Source of the DNA: Caballeronia zhejiangensis
Lineage (GTDB): Bacteria > Pseudomonadota > Gammaproteobacteria > Burkholderiales > Burkholderiaceae
Direction of reading: 5' to 3'
Length of the DNA: 64,000 bases
NCBI RefSeq assembly: GCF_000698575.1
Contig: NZ_JFHD01000004.1
Coordinates: 124,001 to 188,000, forward strand
Shown: one piece after another, positions 9,165 through 17,695 of the stretch
Layout of the letters: every line of letters starts with the position of its first letter
Position numbering within the stretch: position 1 is the first letter of the stretch
Notes under the pieces: generated by a model
Seen by the model: only the letters and a program-made list of their open reading frames with translations
Told to the model about the DNA's origin: nothing
Databases searched by the model: none
Program-made: the position numbers and the translations under genes

Positions 9165-10097
9165 ATGAGCCAGACAACCCGCAATGTGCAGCCCGTTATC
9201 GCCAAGCTCGGCAAAGAAGGATCGGGCGAGCTCGTGTCTTCCCGATACGCAGTTCGCATAGGCGATATCGATGTCGTGCTGATCAGCGACGGCGTGCTGC
9301 CGCTGCCGACCTCCACCATGTCCACGAACGTGAGCGAAGCCGATCGCAACGAATGGTTCGATGGCCGTTTCCTGCAACGGGACACGTTCGACTGGGCGTT
9401 GAATATCGCGCTCGTGCGCAGCGGCGAACGCCTGATCCTGATCGACTCGGGCGTAGGCGATGGGTTCGAATACTTCTCGCGCGCCGGTCAGTCGGTAATG
9501 CGCCTGGAATCGGCCGGTATCGACCTGGCTGCCATCACCGATATCGTGATTACGCACATGCACATGGATCACGTCGGCGGGCTGAATGTCGATGGCGTCA
9601 AGGCGAAGCTGCGTCCCGACGTGCGCATTCATGTGTCCGCCGCTGAAATCGCGTTCTGGAAGAATCCGGACTTCAGCAAGACGGTGATGCCCGAAGCGGT
9701 TCCTCCGGCGCTCCGCGAGGCTGCTGCGAAGTTCGCCAAACGCTACAGCGAGAACATCGTGCAGTTCGATCAGACAGTTGAAGTCGCACAGGGCGTGTCG
9801 GCGCGGGTGACGGGTGGCCACACGCCGGGGCACTGCGTCGTGGATGTCGCATCGAACGGGGAGAAGCTGACGTTCGTCGGCGACGCCATTTTCGAAGTCA
9901 ACTTCGACAACCCCGATTGGCAGAATGGCTTCGAACATGATCCCGAAGCCTGTGTGGACGTGCGTATTGCGCTGCTCGACGACGCCGCTGACACCGGCAC
10001 GCTGCTCGCTGCTGCGCACGTCGCGTTTCCGTCGATCGGTCATGTTGCAAAGAGCGGTGAGCGTTACCGCTTCGTGCCGGTGCAGTGGGACTATTGA
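9165..10097 (+). CDS. MBL-fold metallo-hydrolase
   Basis: 310 residues. The metallo-beta-lactamase signature HMHMDH is at 131-136, with further ligands in GGHTPGHC and VGDAIF. No signal peptide is obvious, so it is likely cytoplasmic. The family includes lactonases that open homoserine lactones and other ester-type rings; the substrate here is unknown. The start at 9165 is chosen because homology to MBL proteins begins shortly after it. The frame stays open upstream to 8733 but overlaps ophC. It is 265 bp after the phthalate operon, so it is probably separate. Confidence 0.85.
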   Translation: MSQTTRNVQPVIAKLGKEGSGELVSSRYAVRIGDIDVVLISDGVLPLPTSTMSTNVSEADRNEWFDGRFLQRDTFDWALNIALVRSGERLILIDSGVGDGFEYFSRAGQSVMRLESAGIDLAAITDIVITHMHMDHVGGLNVDGVKAKLRPDVRIHVSAAEIAFWKNPDFSKTVMPEAVPPALREAAAKFAKRYSENIVQFDQTVEVAQGVSARVTGGHTPGHCVVDVASNGEKLTFVGDAIFEVNFDNPDWQNGFEHDPEACVDVRIALLDDAADTGTLLAAAHVAFPSIGHVAKSGERYRFVPVQWDY

Positions 10098-10205
10098 TCG
10101 ATACTTCGCGGCGCATTGCGAGTTGGATTCGAGGGACATCCGCGTCACTGGCAATGATAGTCAGTGAGCGGCCTTCTTCTACTGGTTCTATACAACGGAC
10201 ACGAT

Positions 10206-10775
10206 ATGGAACTCAACGGTCTCCTGCCAGCCGTGTGCTGCACGGCTTTGCTTGCAACAGTACCCGCCATTGCGGTTGCAGATTCCTTCACTGTCAAGGT
10301 CGATGGGCTGAATCGCGGTCGGTTCGAAAATGAACAGGTGTACGGTCAATTCGGCTGTCATGGCGAAAACGTCTCTCCGCGCATTTCGTGGTCGCATGTT
10401 CCGGCCGGCACGAAGAGCATCGTCATCACCATCTACGACCCGGATGCACCCACCGGCGGTTTGGGCTGGACGCACTGGCAAGTGGCAAACATTCCGCCGT
10501 CGCAAACATCGATTGAAAAAGGCGCGTCGGGCAATGCCCGAGTGCTGCCGATAGGTGCAATCGAGACGCTGACCGATTTCGGTGCTTCGGCGTATGGCGG
10601 ACCGTGCCCGCCGCCGGGCAAAGCGCATCGATACATCGTGACGGCTTCGGCTTTGACCGTTTCGAGCCTCGATGTCAAAGCGGATTCAAGTCCCGCGCTT
10701 GTCGCCTATCAGATGCATGGGAAAGTCATCGGCCAGGCGCGCTACGTGGCGCGCTATCACCGTTCGGCGGACTGA
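10206..10775 (+). CDS. YbhB/YbcL-family (PEBP-like) secreted protein
   Basis: 189 residues. A signal peptide covers about the first 25 residues (LLPAVCCTALLATVPAIAVADS). The mature part has the phosphatidylethanolamine-binding-protein signatures YDPDAPTGG and YGGPCPPPGKAHRY and the YbhB-type ending. Family members bind small ligands or protease targets and the bacterial role is poorly known. The ATG at 10206 is preferred since it places the hydrophobic segment right after a short N-region. Likely periplasmic. Confidence 0.85.
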   Translation: MELNGLLPAVCCTALLATVPAIAVADSFTVKVDGLNRGRFENEQVYGQFGCHGENVSPRISWSHVPAGTKSIVITIYDPDAPTGGLGWTHWQVANIPPSQTSIEKGASGNARVLPIGAIETLTDFGASAYGGPCPPPGKAHRYIVTASALTVSSLDVKADSSPALVAYQMHGKVIGQARYVARYHRSAD

Positions 10776-10856
10776 GCAGACCTGCAAGGCGCGGCTCTCC
10801 GATGCGAACCGGCACGCGGGTTGCGGAAGATACGCGATCAACCCACGGAGAGCACC

Positions 10857-11294
10857 ATGAGCCAACTGACTTTGCACGATCTCGCAACCAAGATGGCGGA
10901 GATCGACTTCGCGATGCTTTCGACGCGCTCGCTGAACGGCAAGATCGCCGCGCGGCCGATGAGCAATAACCGCGATGTCGAATACGACGGCGACAGCTAC
11001 TTCTTCACACTCGAAGAAACGCATACGGTGCAGGAGATCAAGGCCGATGCGACCGTGGCGCTGACTTTCACGAGCAGCGCGAACCCGGACGGCGCGCCGC
11101 CGCTTTTCGTGGCCGTCGAGGGCCGCGCGGAGCTCATTCGCGAGAAACCGGCGATGAAGGATCACTGGAACGAAGACATCGAGAAATGGTTCTCGAAAGG
11201 CTTCGAAACGCCGGGGATCGTACTCATCAAGGTTCGCGCCGAGCGCATTCACTACTGGATGGGCGAGGAGGATGGCGAGATCACGCCTGACTGA
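10857..11294 (+). CDS. Pyridoxamine 5'-phosphate oxidase-like general stress protein
   Basis: 145 residues of the split-barrel flavin-binding family. The sequence AEIDFAMLSTRSLNGKIAARPMSNN and the later TVALTFTSS resemble the general stress protein 26 group. GGAGAG precedes the ATG at 10857. Known relatives bind FMN or FAD and are induced by stress. The 3' end overlaps by 14 bp, convergently, the remnant of a quinone oxidoreductase at 11281. Confidence 0.85.
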   Translation: MSQLTLHDLATKMAEIDFAMLSTRSLNGKIAARPMSNNRDVEYDGDSYFFTLEETHTVQEIKADATVALTFTSSANPDGAPPLFVAVEGRAELIREKPAMKDHWNEDIEKWFSKGFETPGIVLIKVRAERIHYWMGEEDGEITPD

Positions 11295-11409
11295 TTGCCG
11301 TAGCCGCTGACAGAATGATCTTGCCGACATTCGTCGACGATTCCATCCGCCGATGCGCGTCGGTTGCACGCGCGAGCGGATACGTCGAGTCCACGACGCG
11401 GATTGCAGC
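11281..11409 (-). pseudogene. Remnant C-terminus of a zinc-type alcohol dehydrogenase / quinone oxidoreductase
   Basis: The last 42 codons before the stop read STYPLARATDAHRRMESS and end with NVGKIIL. This is the standard C-terminal signature of NADPH:quinone oxidoreductases (YPL-EAA-AHRRMESS--GKIVL). Upstream of about 11410 the similarity stops, and another gene ends at 11426. About 280 residues are therefore missing and no start remains, so the fragment should not be functional. It marks an old deletion. Confidence 0.7.
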
Positions 11410-11425
11410 GAGCGAGGCTGCGCAT

Positions 11426-11920
11426 TCAGCGGCGCTTCGACAGAAAGGGCACAACCAGTCCCGCGCCGAACGCCAAATAGACAGCGGCGATGTGCGCCGC
11501 GGGCAGGTGATATTCGAAGCCGGGCGTGAAGCGCTTGGGGACGACGATATAATCGCCGGCCGCTGCGGCAAGCGTCGTCGCTGCGGCGAGTGCGACGCGT
11601 TGTCCGTGAGACTGCGCGGCACCGCCGCGCAGTCTCGGCGATGTGCGCGCGGCCGCGACAGCCAGCGCATTGCAGGCGGCCCAGCCGATCGACATCGACT
11701 GGTGAATGGCGAGACCGGCAAGCAGATGGCGCCATTCCGGCCGCGCGGTCTGGTTTGCTTCTTGCGGCCATAACCAGTGGCTGACGGCGCTGATCGGCGC
11801 GCTTGCGCGTTTGCCGTGCAGACGCCCACAGATCGCAAGGGCCGCCGTCGATAACAGTCCGGCAACGGAGCCGGGAATCAGGATATCCGTCACAGGGTCG
11901 ATGTCTTCAGTCATGGTCAT
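11426..11920 (-). CDS. Small integral membrane protein, unknown function
   Basis: 164 residues from the ATG ending at 11920 (a second ATG ends at 11914). Hydrophobic segments lie at about residues 12-30, 58-78, 95-115 and 135-158, so about four helices. Ends VVPFLSKRR, a positive tail. No known enzyme motif seen. The start region overlaps the start of the SDR-DoxX gene on the opposite strand, so the two are divergent with almost no shared promoter space. Confidence 0.65.
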   Translation of the reverse strand: MTMTEDIDPVTDILIPGSVAGLLSTAALAICGRLHGKRASAPISAVSHWLWPQEANQTARPEWRHLLAGLAIHQSMSIGWAACNALAVAAARTSPRLRGGAAQSHGQRVALAAATTLAAAAGDYIVVPKRFTPGFEYHLPAAHIAAVYLAFGAGLVVPFLSKRR

Positions 11921-13217
11921 TTTTCTGACAGGCGCCACGGGGCTCCTCGGCTCGCGCATCGCGGCGGCGCTGGTTGCGCAAGGACACGCGGTGAGGTGCG
12001 CCGCGCGCCATGCGCCTGGCGGCGAAGGCGCCGTGAGAGGCTGCCGTTTCGTGGCGCTCGATTTGAGCGATGAACTCGACCCAGCAAGCGTGATGCCGCT
12101 GCTCGAAGGCGTCGATGTGGTCATCAATGCCGCCGGCATCTTCGAGGACCGGACCGGACACGACTTCTCGCGCATCCATACGCGTTCGCCGATCGCGCTG
12201 TTCCAGGCGACCGTGATGGCGGGAGTCGGCCGCATCGTGCAGATATCGGCGCTTGGCGCGGATGGGGGCGCACAGACGCCTTATCACCGCTCCAAGAAAG
12301 CCGCCGACGACGCGTTGCGCGCGTTGCCCATCTCGTCGTTGATCGTGCAGCCTTCGCTCGTGTTCGCCGAAGACGGACGCAGCACGCAGTTCTTCGCCGC
12401 GTGGTCGACGTTGCCGGTCGTGCCGCTGCCGGGGTCGGGCGCGCAGGTCGTGCAGCCGGTTCATGTGGACGATGTGGTCGAACTCGTGACGCGCGGCGCG
12501 TTGACGCGCGCAAGCGCAGCCCCCGCGAGCGAGACGGTGGCGGCTGTCGGTCCGAGACCCGTGACGATGAAGGAATACTTGCGTCTGCTGAATCGGCTTT
12601 GCTCCGCCGGTGCCCCCTTGTTCATGCCGGTGCCGATGCCGCTCGTCAAGACGGCCGCCGCGTTATGCGCGCGCTTGCCCGGCGCGCTGATGAGCCCCGA
12701 TGCACTCGCGATGCTGGAACGGGGCAACGCGGCATCGGCGGATGGCATGCAGCGATGGCTCGGCAGGCCGCCGCGATCGCTCGGCGATGAGCCGTCGAAA
12801 CGCGCCACGCTTGGCCTGCGTGCGAAGCTCGCGTGGCTCGCGCCGCTGCTGGCGGGCGCCATCGGCGCGGTGTGGATATGGACCGCGATCGTGTCCGCCT
12901 GGCTTTATCCGCGAGCGGCGAGCCTCGACTTGCTGGCGCGAGTCGGCGCGCCCGAAGGCACGCGCCTCTTCCTGCTGTATTCGGCCGCGCTGCTGGACCT
13001 GCTATTGGGCGTGCTGTGCTTCGCGTGGCCCGCGCGGCTCGGACCGCGACGCCGTCTCTGGTGGGCGCAGATCGGGTTGATCGTCGTCTATTCGGTGCTG
13101 ATTACCTGGCGCTTGCCGGAGTTCTGGCTGCATCCGTATGGCCCGCTGTCGAAGAATCTGCCGATGATCGCCGCACTCTTACTGCTGATGAACATTGATG
13201 GAAAGGGCTCGACGTGA
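11901..13217 (+). CDS. SDR-type NAD-binding protein fused to a DoxX-like membrane domain
   Basis: 438 residues. The N-terminal part is an atypical short-chain dehydrogenase, with GATGLLGS as the Rossmann motif, VVINAAGIFEDR, and a YHRSKKAAD segment in place of the YxxxK pair. From about residue 310 the protein becomes a membrane domain of about four helices of the DoxX-like kind. Start could also be the ATG at 11913, which gives the usual MVIFLTGATG beginning. Its stop overlaps the next start by four bases (GTGA), so it is coupled with the DUF2269 gene, a common pairing. The substrate is unknown. Confidence 0.82.
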   Translation: MSSVMVIFLTGATGLLGSRIAAALVAQGHAVRCAARHAPGGEGAVRGCRFVALDLSDELDPASVMPLLEGVDVVINAAGIFEDRTGHDFSRIHTRSPIALFQATVMAGVGRIVQISALGADGGAQTPYHRSKKAADDALRALPISSLIVQPSLVFAEDGRSTQFFAAWSTLPVVPLPGSGAQVVQPVHVDDVVELVTRGALTRASAAPASETVAAVGPRPVTMKEYLRLLNRLCSAGAPLFMPVPMPLVKTAAALCARLPGALMSPDALAMLERGNAASADGMQRWLGRPPRSLGDEPSKRATLGLRAKLAWLAPLLAGAIGAVWIWTAIVSAWLYPRAASLDLLARVGAPEGTRLFLLYSAALLDLLLGVLCFAWPARLGPRRRLWWAQIGLIVVYSVLITWRLPEFWLHPYGPLSKNLPMIAALLLLMNIDGKGST

Positions 13218-13678
13218 CTTATCTGACGATCAAGTGGATGCATGTGATTTCGTCGACGATCCTGTTCGGCACCGGAATCGGCTCCGCGTTCTATCTGCTC
13301 GCCGCGAGCATCGGACGCGATGCACGGACCGTCGCGCGCGTGTCGCGGCTCGTGGTGCTGGCCGACTGGCTTTTCACGACGCCGACCGCCATCGTTCAAC
13401 CGCTCACCGGCTATCTGATGATGCGGCTCACGGGCTTTCCCGTTTCGAGTCCCTGGCTCGCCTGGTCGATCGGCCTCTACGTTGTCGCGATCGCGTGCTG
13501 GCTGCCCGTCGTGTGGCTGCAGATGCGCCTCGCCGCCGAGGCGCAAGCCTGCGCCGTATCCGACGCCGGGCTGTCGAGGCGCTACTGGCGCCTCATGTCC
13601 GCATGGATCGCGCTCGGCGTGATGGCGTTCGTCGCGTTCGTCGGCATCTTCTGGCTGATGGTCACGAAGACGCTCTAG
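13214..13678 (+). CDS. DUF2269-family integral membrane protein
   Basis: 154 residues with four predicted membrane helices; begins MTYLTIKWMHVISSTILFGTG, with the His-containing first helix (KWMHVISS) typical of DUF2269. GTG start overlapping the stop of the SDR-DoxX gene. The pairing with a DoxX-like protein suggests a membrane redox or quinone-related partner role, but this is inference. Confidence 0.82.
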   Translation: MTYLTIKWMHVISSTILFGTGIGSAFYLLAASIGRDARTVARVSRLVVLADWLFTTPTAIVQPLTGYLMMRLTGFPVSSPWLAWSIGLYVVAIACWLPVVWLQMRLAAEAQACAVSDAGLSRRYWRLMSAWIALGVMAFVAFVGIFWLMVTKTL

Positions 13679-13687
13679 GCACGCGGT

Positions 13688-13933
13688 TCAATCCGTCCGG
13701 CTGTAATAAACATACGAAGGTTGTCTCAGCTCGCCTTCCTTCGCGGCGACATCGCCGGAATTCGGAAACTGTGGAAGCTTGTCCCACAGCAGCGCGCGTC
13801 CGAGCATCTGTTCGCGATCCAGTTCGGGATGATCGTGCTTGAGCCGATTCAGAAACTGCTCGAAGTCCGACACATAGAGATCGGTCTTGACGGCGTGCTC
13901 GCGCCGATGAAAGAGACGCTGCAAGAAACTCAT
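13688..13933 (-). CDS. DUF3460-family protein
   Basis: 81 residues, begins MSFLQRLFHRREHAVKTD and contains FEQFLNRLKHDHPELDREQ. This matches the small DUF3460 family found widely in Burkholderiales. No membrane segment. GAGGAGC precedes the ATG. Function unknown. It converges with the DUF2269 gene with only nine bases between them. Confidence 0.85.
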   Translation of the reverse strand: MSFLQRLFHRREHAVKTDLYVSDFEQFLNRLKHDHPELDREQMLGRALLWDKLPQFPNSGDVAAKEGELRQPSYVYYSRTD

Positions 13934-13960
13934 CGCTTGCTCCTCGTGGTGCGGCCCGGG

Positions 13961-14515
13961 CTATTCGCGCTCCAGCCTGAACACGTGCGATGCGCGTGAA
14001 CCGTTGCGCTCTTCGGCGTACACCGTTTCCGTAACGACGACCCGATAGCCCGGCTTCGGCAAGATGGAAGGGAGATTGCCCGTCACGCGGCTATCGATGC
14101 CGCCCAGTCCTGCGGCCGGCGCCGGCACGTTGTTTTCGAGCGTCGCGTTCGATGTGATGACGTTGTCGTGCCAGCCCGACAGATCGCGGCGCGCCTCGAT
14201 CGACTTCGCGTCCGCGTCCACGGTATCGTCCGTCGAGCCCATGCCTTGCGAATCCACGCCGACGATGCGGCTGTTCGCCCGCTGCACCGGATCGCCGGAA
14301 TCCCGCGCGATCGAAGCATGGTCGATGTCGGGCAGCGGCGACGGGTCATTGCGCTGCCCGGGCTCGGCCGAGCCAGCATTGCGGTCGCGGCCGAACTCCG
14401 CTGCCTGCGTGGCGGCATCGGGCGATGCGGTGCCTGTCGCCGGTGTCTTGGCGGGGCTTTTTGCCGCCATCTCGTTCTGCTGGGCCTGGGTCGGGTTGCC
14501 TTCGGCGTTCTGCAT
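13961..14515 (-). CDS. DUF3005-like hydrophilic protein
   Basis: 184 residues from an ATG preceded by TTGGAG. The first 90 residues are low-complexity (Ala, Gln, Pro, Asp). The second half carries a conserved-looking block with DNVITSNATLENNVP, LGGIDSRVTG and PKPGYRVVVTETV, which I associate with the DUF3005 family of Burkholderia. No signal peptide or membrane helix. Function unknown. Confidence 0.65.
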   Translation of the reverse strand: MQNAEGNPTQAQQNEMAAKSPAKTPATGTASPDAATQAAEFGRDRNAGSAEPGQRNDPSPLPDIDHASIARDSGDPVQRANSRIVGVDSQGMGSTDDTVDADAKSIEARRDLSGWHDNVITSNATLENNVPAPAAGLGGIDSRVTGNLPSILPKPGYRVVVTETVYAEERNGSRASHVFRLERE

Positions 14516-14571
14516 GCTTGCTCCAAGTCGTCGTTTCTCGCTGCACGACTCGGTCTGCGCATGGCGCGTGC

Positions 14572-15156
14572 CTAGCGCATGACGGACTCGCTGGCGGCAC
14601 CCGTCTTCCGCCGTTGCCGCTTGCGCGAAGCGCGGATAGACGCTGCGAGTTCCATCGCGTACGGCACGACGCCGAATATCGCGCAGAGCATCAGCACGGC
14701 TGTGACGGTCGTCGAGGACAACGGAGGATCGCGCCATGCGGGCGTGTAACCAGCGGCGTTATCGAACAGTCTGGCGAAGACATCGGGATGTGCGAGACAA
14801 ATGATGGCTAGCCCGACGATCGGCGCCATCTCAAGAACGCTATGTACCATTTGCTCGACGGGTGTAATGACGCGCGTCGCCGATGCGTAGCGCAGATCCG
14901 CATACACGGTGAGATGGTGGACGACGATGAGCGCGGCCATCGCAACGATCGCGAACGCGTTGATTTGCAGGAACAACGCGCACAGCACGACACCGGCGCC
15001 TTCGGTTAGCTGGGCGATATGCATCAGCGATTCGCGCACGCCGGCAGTCTCGGGAAGATTCGCCCAGCGGTGACAAAGCGCGTCCGCGGTGCCGGCGGCG
15101 AGCCACAACGGAAGCACGCCGTAGAGCAGGAAGTGCTGCGCGAGCGCCGGATTCAT
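14572..15156 (-). CDS. Integral membrane protein, unknown function
   Basis: 194 residues from the ATG ending at 15156, with five or so hydrophobic helices (the first at YGVLPLWLAAGTADALC, others around residues 45-75, 95-115 and 145-165) and a basic C-terminal tail. Histidines occur near the first loops (CHRWANL, VVHHLTVY). It overlaps the stop of the upstream gene by four bases (ATGA), so the two are translationally coupled. The family was not recognised. Confidence 0.7.
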   Translation of the reverse strand: MNPALAQHFLLYGVLPLWLAAGTADALCHRWANLPETAGVRESLMHIAQLTEGAGVVLCALFLQINAFAIVAMAALIVVHHLTVYADLRYASATRVITPVEQMVHSVLEMAPIVGLAIICLAHPDVFARLFDNAAGYTPAWRDPPLSSTTVTAVLMLCAIFGVVPYAMELAASIRASRKRQRRKTGAASESVMR

Positions 15157-15410
15157 GTTCCGCTGCCGCCGGGCGATGCCGCGGCCTGACACAGTTGAAG
15201 CGAGACGCCGCCGACGAAGGAAAGCGACGCGAGATGCTCGGCGCAGCGCCTGAGCGCGCCGATGTCGGCCTCGCAAACGAAGTTGATGCCATCGGGTGCG
15301 ACGCGGGCATCGAGAACGGCGACGTGGCGCTGCATCAGTGCGGTTATCAGGTCGTGCTCGGGAAGCGGCTCCGCTGTCATGGTTCGAATAGTGATGTTGG
15401 CTTTAGGCAT
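15153..15410 (-). CDS. Small hypothetical protein coupled to a membrane protein
   Basis: 85 residues from the ATG ending at 15410, or 75 from the one ending at 15380. The segment LITALMQRHVAVLDARVAP, followed by INFVCEADIGALRRCAEHL, looks like a small alpha/beta regulatory fold, perhaps ACT-like, but this is a guess. No strong ribosome site. Its stop overlaps the start of the membrane protein gene (ATGA). Confidence 0.55.
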   Translation of the reverse strand: MPKANITIRTMTAEPLPEHDLITALMQRHVAVLDARVAPDGINFVCEADIGALRRCAEHLASLSFVGGVSLQLCQAAASPGGSGT

Positions 15411-16207
15411 GTTCGACTGGTTTCACCACAGGTACGTGCTCATTGCCACGGGCACTGCCGCCCGTCACAACTCAGCGCGCATGTACGAAATGCGAGGAAG
15501 CGGAACGTCAACGCGGAAGTACAAACGCGGGCGTCCACAAACCGCGCGATCCGAACACCGAGGGTCTGCCTGGCAGCAGAGCGCTCGCGGATGACAAGGC
15601 GACCGGCGTCAGCCTGCCGCTGTTTCAAGAAGTGAACCCGGCCTCTTATATTCAAGACGCGTGCTGAAAGTTGCACGGCCACCGATCCACAGACGGTTGG
15701 CCGACCGGCTCGCGACACAATGTCCGAACATCGGTGCACCGTTCAGTGTGAAACACAGTCGGTCGGAACGCTGTGACAGGCGGACGGCGGGTTGCCTTTG
15801 GCCACCGAACCGCGCACCCGTTCTGATTGCTGGTTGATCTGGCGTCGCGATCATCCCACCCGCAAGCGGGCGGCCCGCGCGAACGTCGGTGTCCTTCCCA
15901 CGAAGCGCGCTTTCGGTGCCTCGACCTGAGACTGAGACGAAAGACGAGATTCGCTTTTCGACGAAGTCGAAGGCTGCCTGGGCTGCCGCGCACGAGACCC
16001 GCTTGCTAACTCCGCGCATGTCGAATCGGCAGCGTGGCTCGACGGGTCGGGTGCTTGCGACCCGTACGCACTGTCGCGATCACTTTGATTGTCGGGTTCC
16101 AACATGGGACTTTTGGGAATCGGAATTGCTCAACCCTGCCACGAAGGCTTGTTAGTGAACCGCGCACCGTGTTGATTCGGCTATGTCGGTTGTGCAAGAA
16201 GGAATCG
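15411..16207. other. Long intergenic stretch without a convincing gene
   Basis: About 800 bp. A 136-codon minus-strand frame (15609-16019) and shorter frames are open but have no recognisable family and no good start. No tRNA, IS end or strong repeat was seen. It may hold decayed sequence and the promoter of the flavoprotein gene at 16208. Confidence 0.5.
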
Positions 16208-17131
16208 ATGATGGATCAGGCTTTTGACTGTGTTGTTATCGGCGGCGGTCCGGCTGGGTTGACCGCCGCACTCTATCTTGCCCGGTTCAGGCGCTCCACC
16301 CTGGTTATCGATGCCGGTCAGAGCAGAGCGTCGCGGATCCCGATCGTGCGTAACCTTGCTGGTTTTGAAGGCGGCATCAGCGGCAAGGAACTCATCGTCA
16401 AGATGCGTCGACAGGTCGATTGCTACCCGGTGCCGATAATCGCCGGCCGAGTCGTCGCGATACGACAGGTGTCCGCCGGCTTCGTCGTGGACTACAGGAG
16501 CAGCGGCGATGCTGACAGGCAGAGCGCTCTGGCACATCGTGTCCTGCTCGCGTTCGGGATCCGCGATAGGCTACCGCCGATCGTCGGAGCCGAACGGCTT
16601 ACCGAAAAAGGATTGCTCAGGTTGTGCGCGATATGCGATGGCTTCGAGGCGCAAGGCAAACGGGCGGCGATGCTGGGTTCCGCGTCACGAGCGCTGTCGC
16701 ACGCTTTGTTCTTCCGAACGTTTTGCAGGCAGGTAGCTGTCGTCGCGCCCGACCTTTCGGCGCTGACGCAAGAGGAGCGCGCGTCGGCCGTAGAGAACGC
16801 CATAGAATTGGTGCCGTTGGGTGCGCTCGAAGCTTCGGCTAACGCTGACGGGCGCTTGAGCGTTGTCTGCCCGGATGGGCGGCGACAGAGGTTCGATATT
16901 GTCTATCCCGTGCTTGGCTCTCGCGAAGAAACTGAGCTATTGAGTGGCTTGAACGTCGAACGGGATGAGGACGGCATGATCGTGGCGGATAAGCGGCAGC
17001 GCACTAGCGTGGCCGGCATATTTGCCGCGGGCGATGCAGTCAATTCGTTGAATCAGATCTGCGTGGCAGTCGGCGAAGCCGCGATCGCGGCGACGGCTAT
17101 CCATTGCAGCTTGCCAGGCAATCCGCTTTGA
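16208..17131 (+). CDS. Thioredoxin-reductase-like FAD oxidoreductase
   Basis: 307 residues. FAD motif GGGPAGLTAALYL near the N-terminus, redox pair C140/C143 in LCAICDG, and the C-terminal FAD segment GIFAAGDAVNSLNQI. The second nucleotide site reads GSASRALSHALF, without the usual GGGxxA pattern, and there is no HRR triplet that binds the NADPH phosphate. It may therefore act as an O2-using dithiol oxidase or use an unusual donor. AAGGAA precedes the ATG pair at 16208/16211. The neighbours give no pathway clue. Confidence 0.8.
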   Translation: MMDQAFDCVVIGGGPAGLTAALYLARFRRSTLVIDAGQSRASRIPIVRNLAGFEGGISGKELIVKMRRQVDCYPVPIIAGRVVAIRQVSAGFVVDYRSSGDADRQSALAHRVLLAFGIRDRLPPIVGAERLTEKGLLRLCAICDGFEAQGKRAAMLGSASRALSHALFFRTFCRQVAVVAPDLSALTQEERASAVENAIELVPLGALEASANADGRLSVVCPDGRRQRFDIVYPVLGSREETELLSGLNVERDEDGMIVADKRQRTSVAGIFAAGDAVNSLNQICVAVGEAAIAATAIHCSLPGNPL

Positions 17132-17309
17132 AGCGGCGGCAGGCCGCTGCGACATCAGCATCGGCGTGAGTAGGCTAGCTGCGCCGTATCTTGCTTCGCA
17201 CTGTCGCGGCTCAGAGCGAGGGAATCTGTGAAAAGATGGTCTGGCCGGGCCGGGCCGGGACGCTCACGGCGCGGCTCACCCAGCTTCATGGTAGCCTGAT
17301 CACTTGTCA

Positions 17310-17323
17310 CGCAACGCGTTACG
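17310..17323. promoter_or_regulatory. Palindrome just upstream of the HigA-type regulator
   Basis: CGCAACGCGTTACG, an imperfect palindrome around AACGCGTT, 9 bases before the start codon at 17333. Antitoxins of this family bind such sites in their own promoter, so this is a candidate autoregulatory operator. Confidence 0.4.
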
Positions 17324-17332
17324 CTTGCCACC

Positions 17333-17695
17333 ATGGCTTCCACGTCGATTCCCGGCACCACCCGCTATCAGGACGAGGCACACCATCCAGGGGATCTTCT
17401 CAAGATCTTTGTGCTGCCCCATTTGGGCCTCTCGGTGAGCCAGGCGGCCCGAGATCTGGGCGTGGCTCGTCAAACGCTTCACCGGATCTTCGACGGCAGC
17501 GCGAGCATCACGCCCGAAATGGCGGTGCGTCTCGAGGCCTTTTGTGGCGTGCCGGCGATGCACTGGTTGGAACTGCAATCCGCGCATGATGTCTGCGACG
17601 CTCGTACTTCGCTCGAGCAGGCGCTGACGAAAATTCCGAAACACAGGCTCTCCCGTGTTGCAATGAAGCAGCTTGGAGCAACAGATGAACGATAG
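17333..17695 (+). CDS. HigA-family addiction-module antidote / XRE regulator (orphan)
   Basis: 120 residues. The HTH is of the HigA type: HPGDLLKIFVLPHLGLSVSQ, then AARDLGVARQTLHRIFDGSASITPEMAVRLE and FCGVPAMHWLELQ. HigA normally pairs with an upstream RelE-like HigB toxin; the 200 bp upstream does not encode one. The 3' end overlaps the start of the KaiC-like ATPase by 11 bases, so it is more likely the transcriptional regulator of that signalling operon than a classical antitoxin. Confidence 0.85.
   Translation: MASTSIPGTTRYQDEAHHPGDLLKIFVLPHLGLSVSQAARDLGVARQTLHRIFDGSASITPEMAVRLEAFCGVPAMHWLELQSAHDVCDARTSLEQALTKIPKHRLSRVAMKQLGATDER

Noticed and set aside
15609..16019. 136-codon minus-strand frame
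   Set aside because: Open but without family similarity, good start or neighbour support; left as unexplained intergenic DNA.
17132..17148. AGCGGC...GCCGCT hairpin after the flavoprotein gene
   Set aside because: Six pairs without a T-run; too weak to call a terminator.
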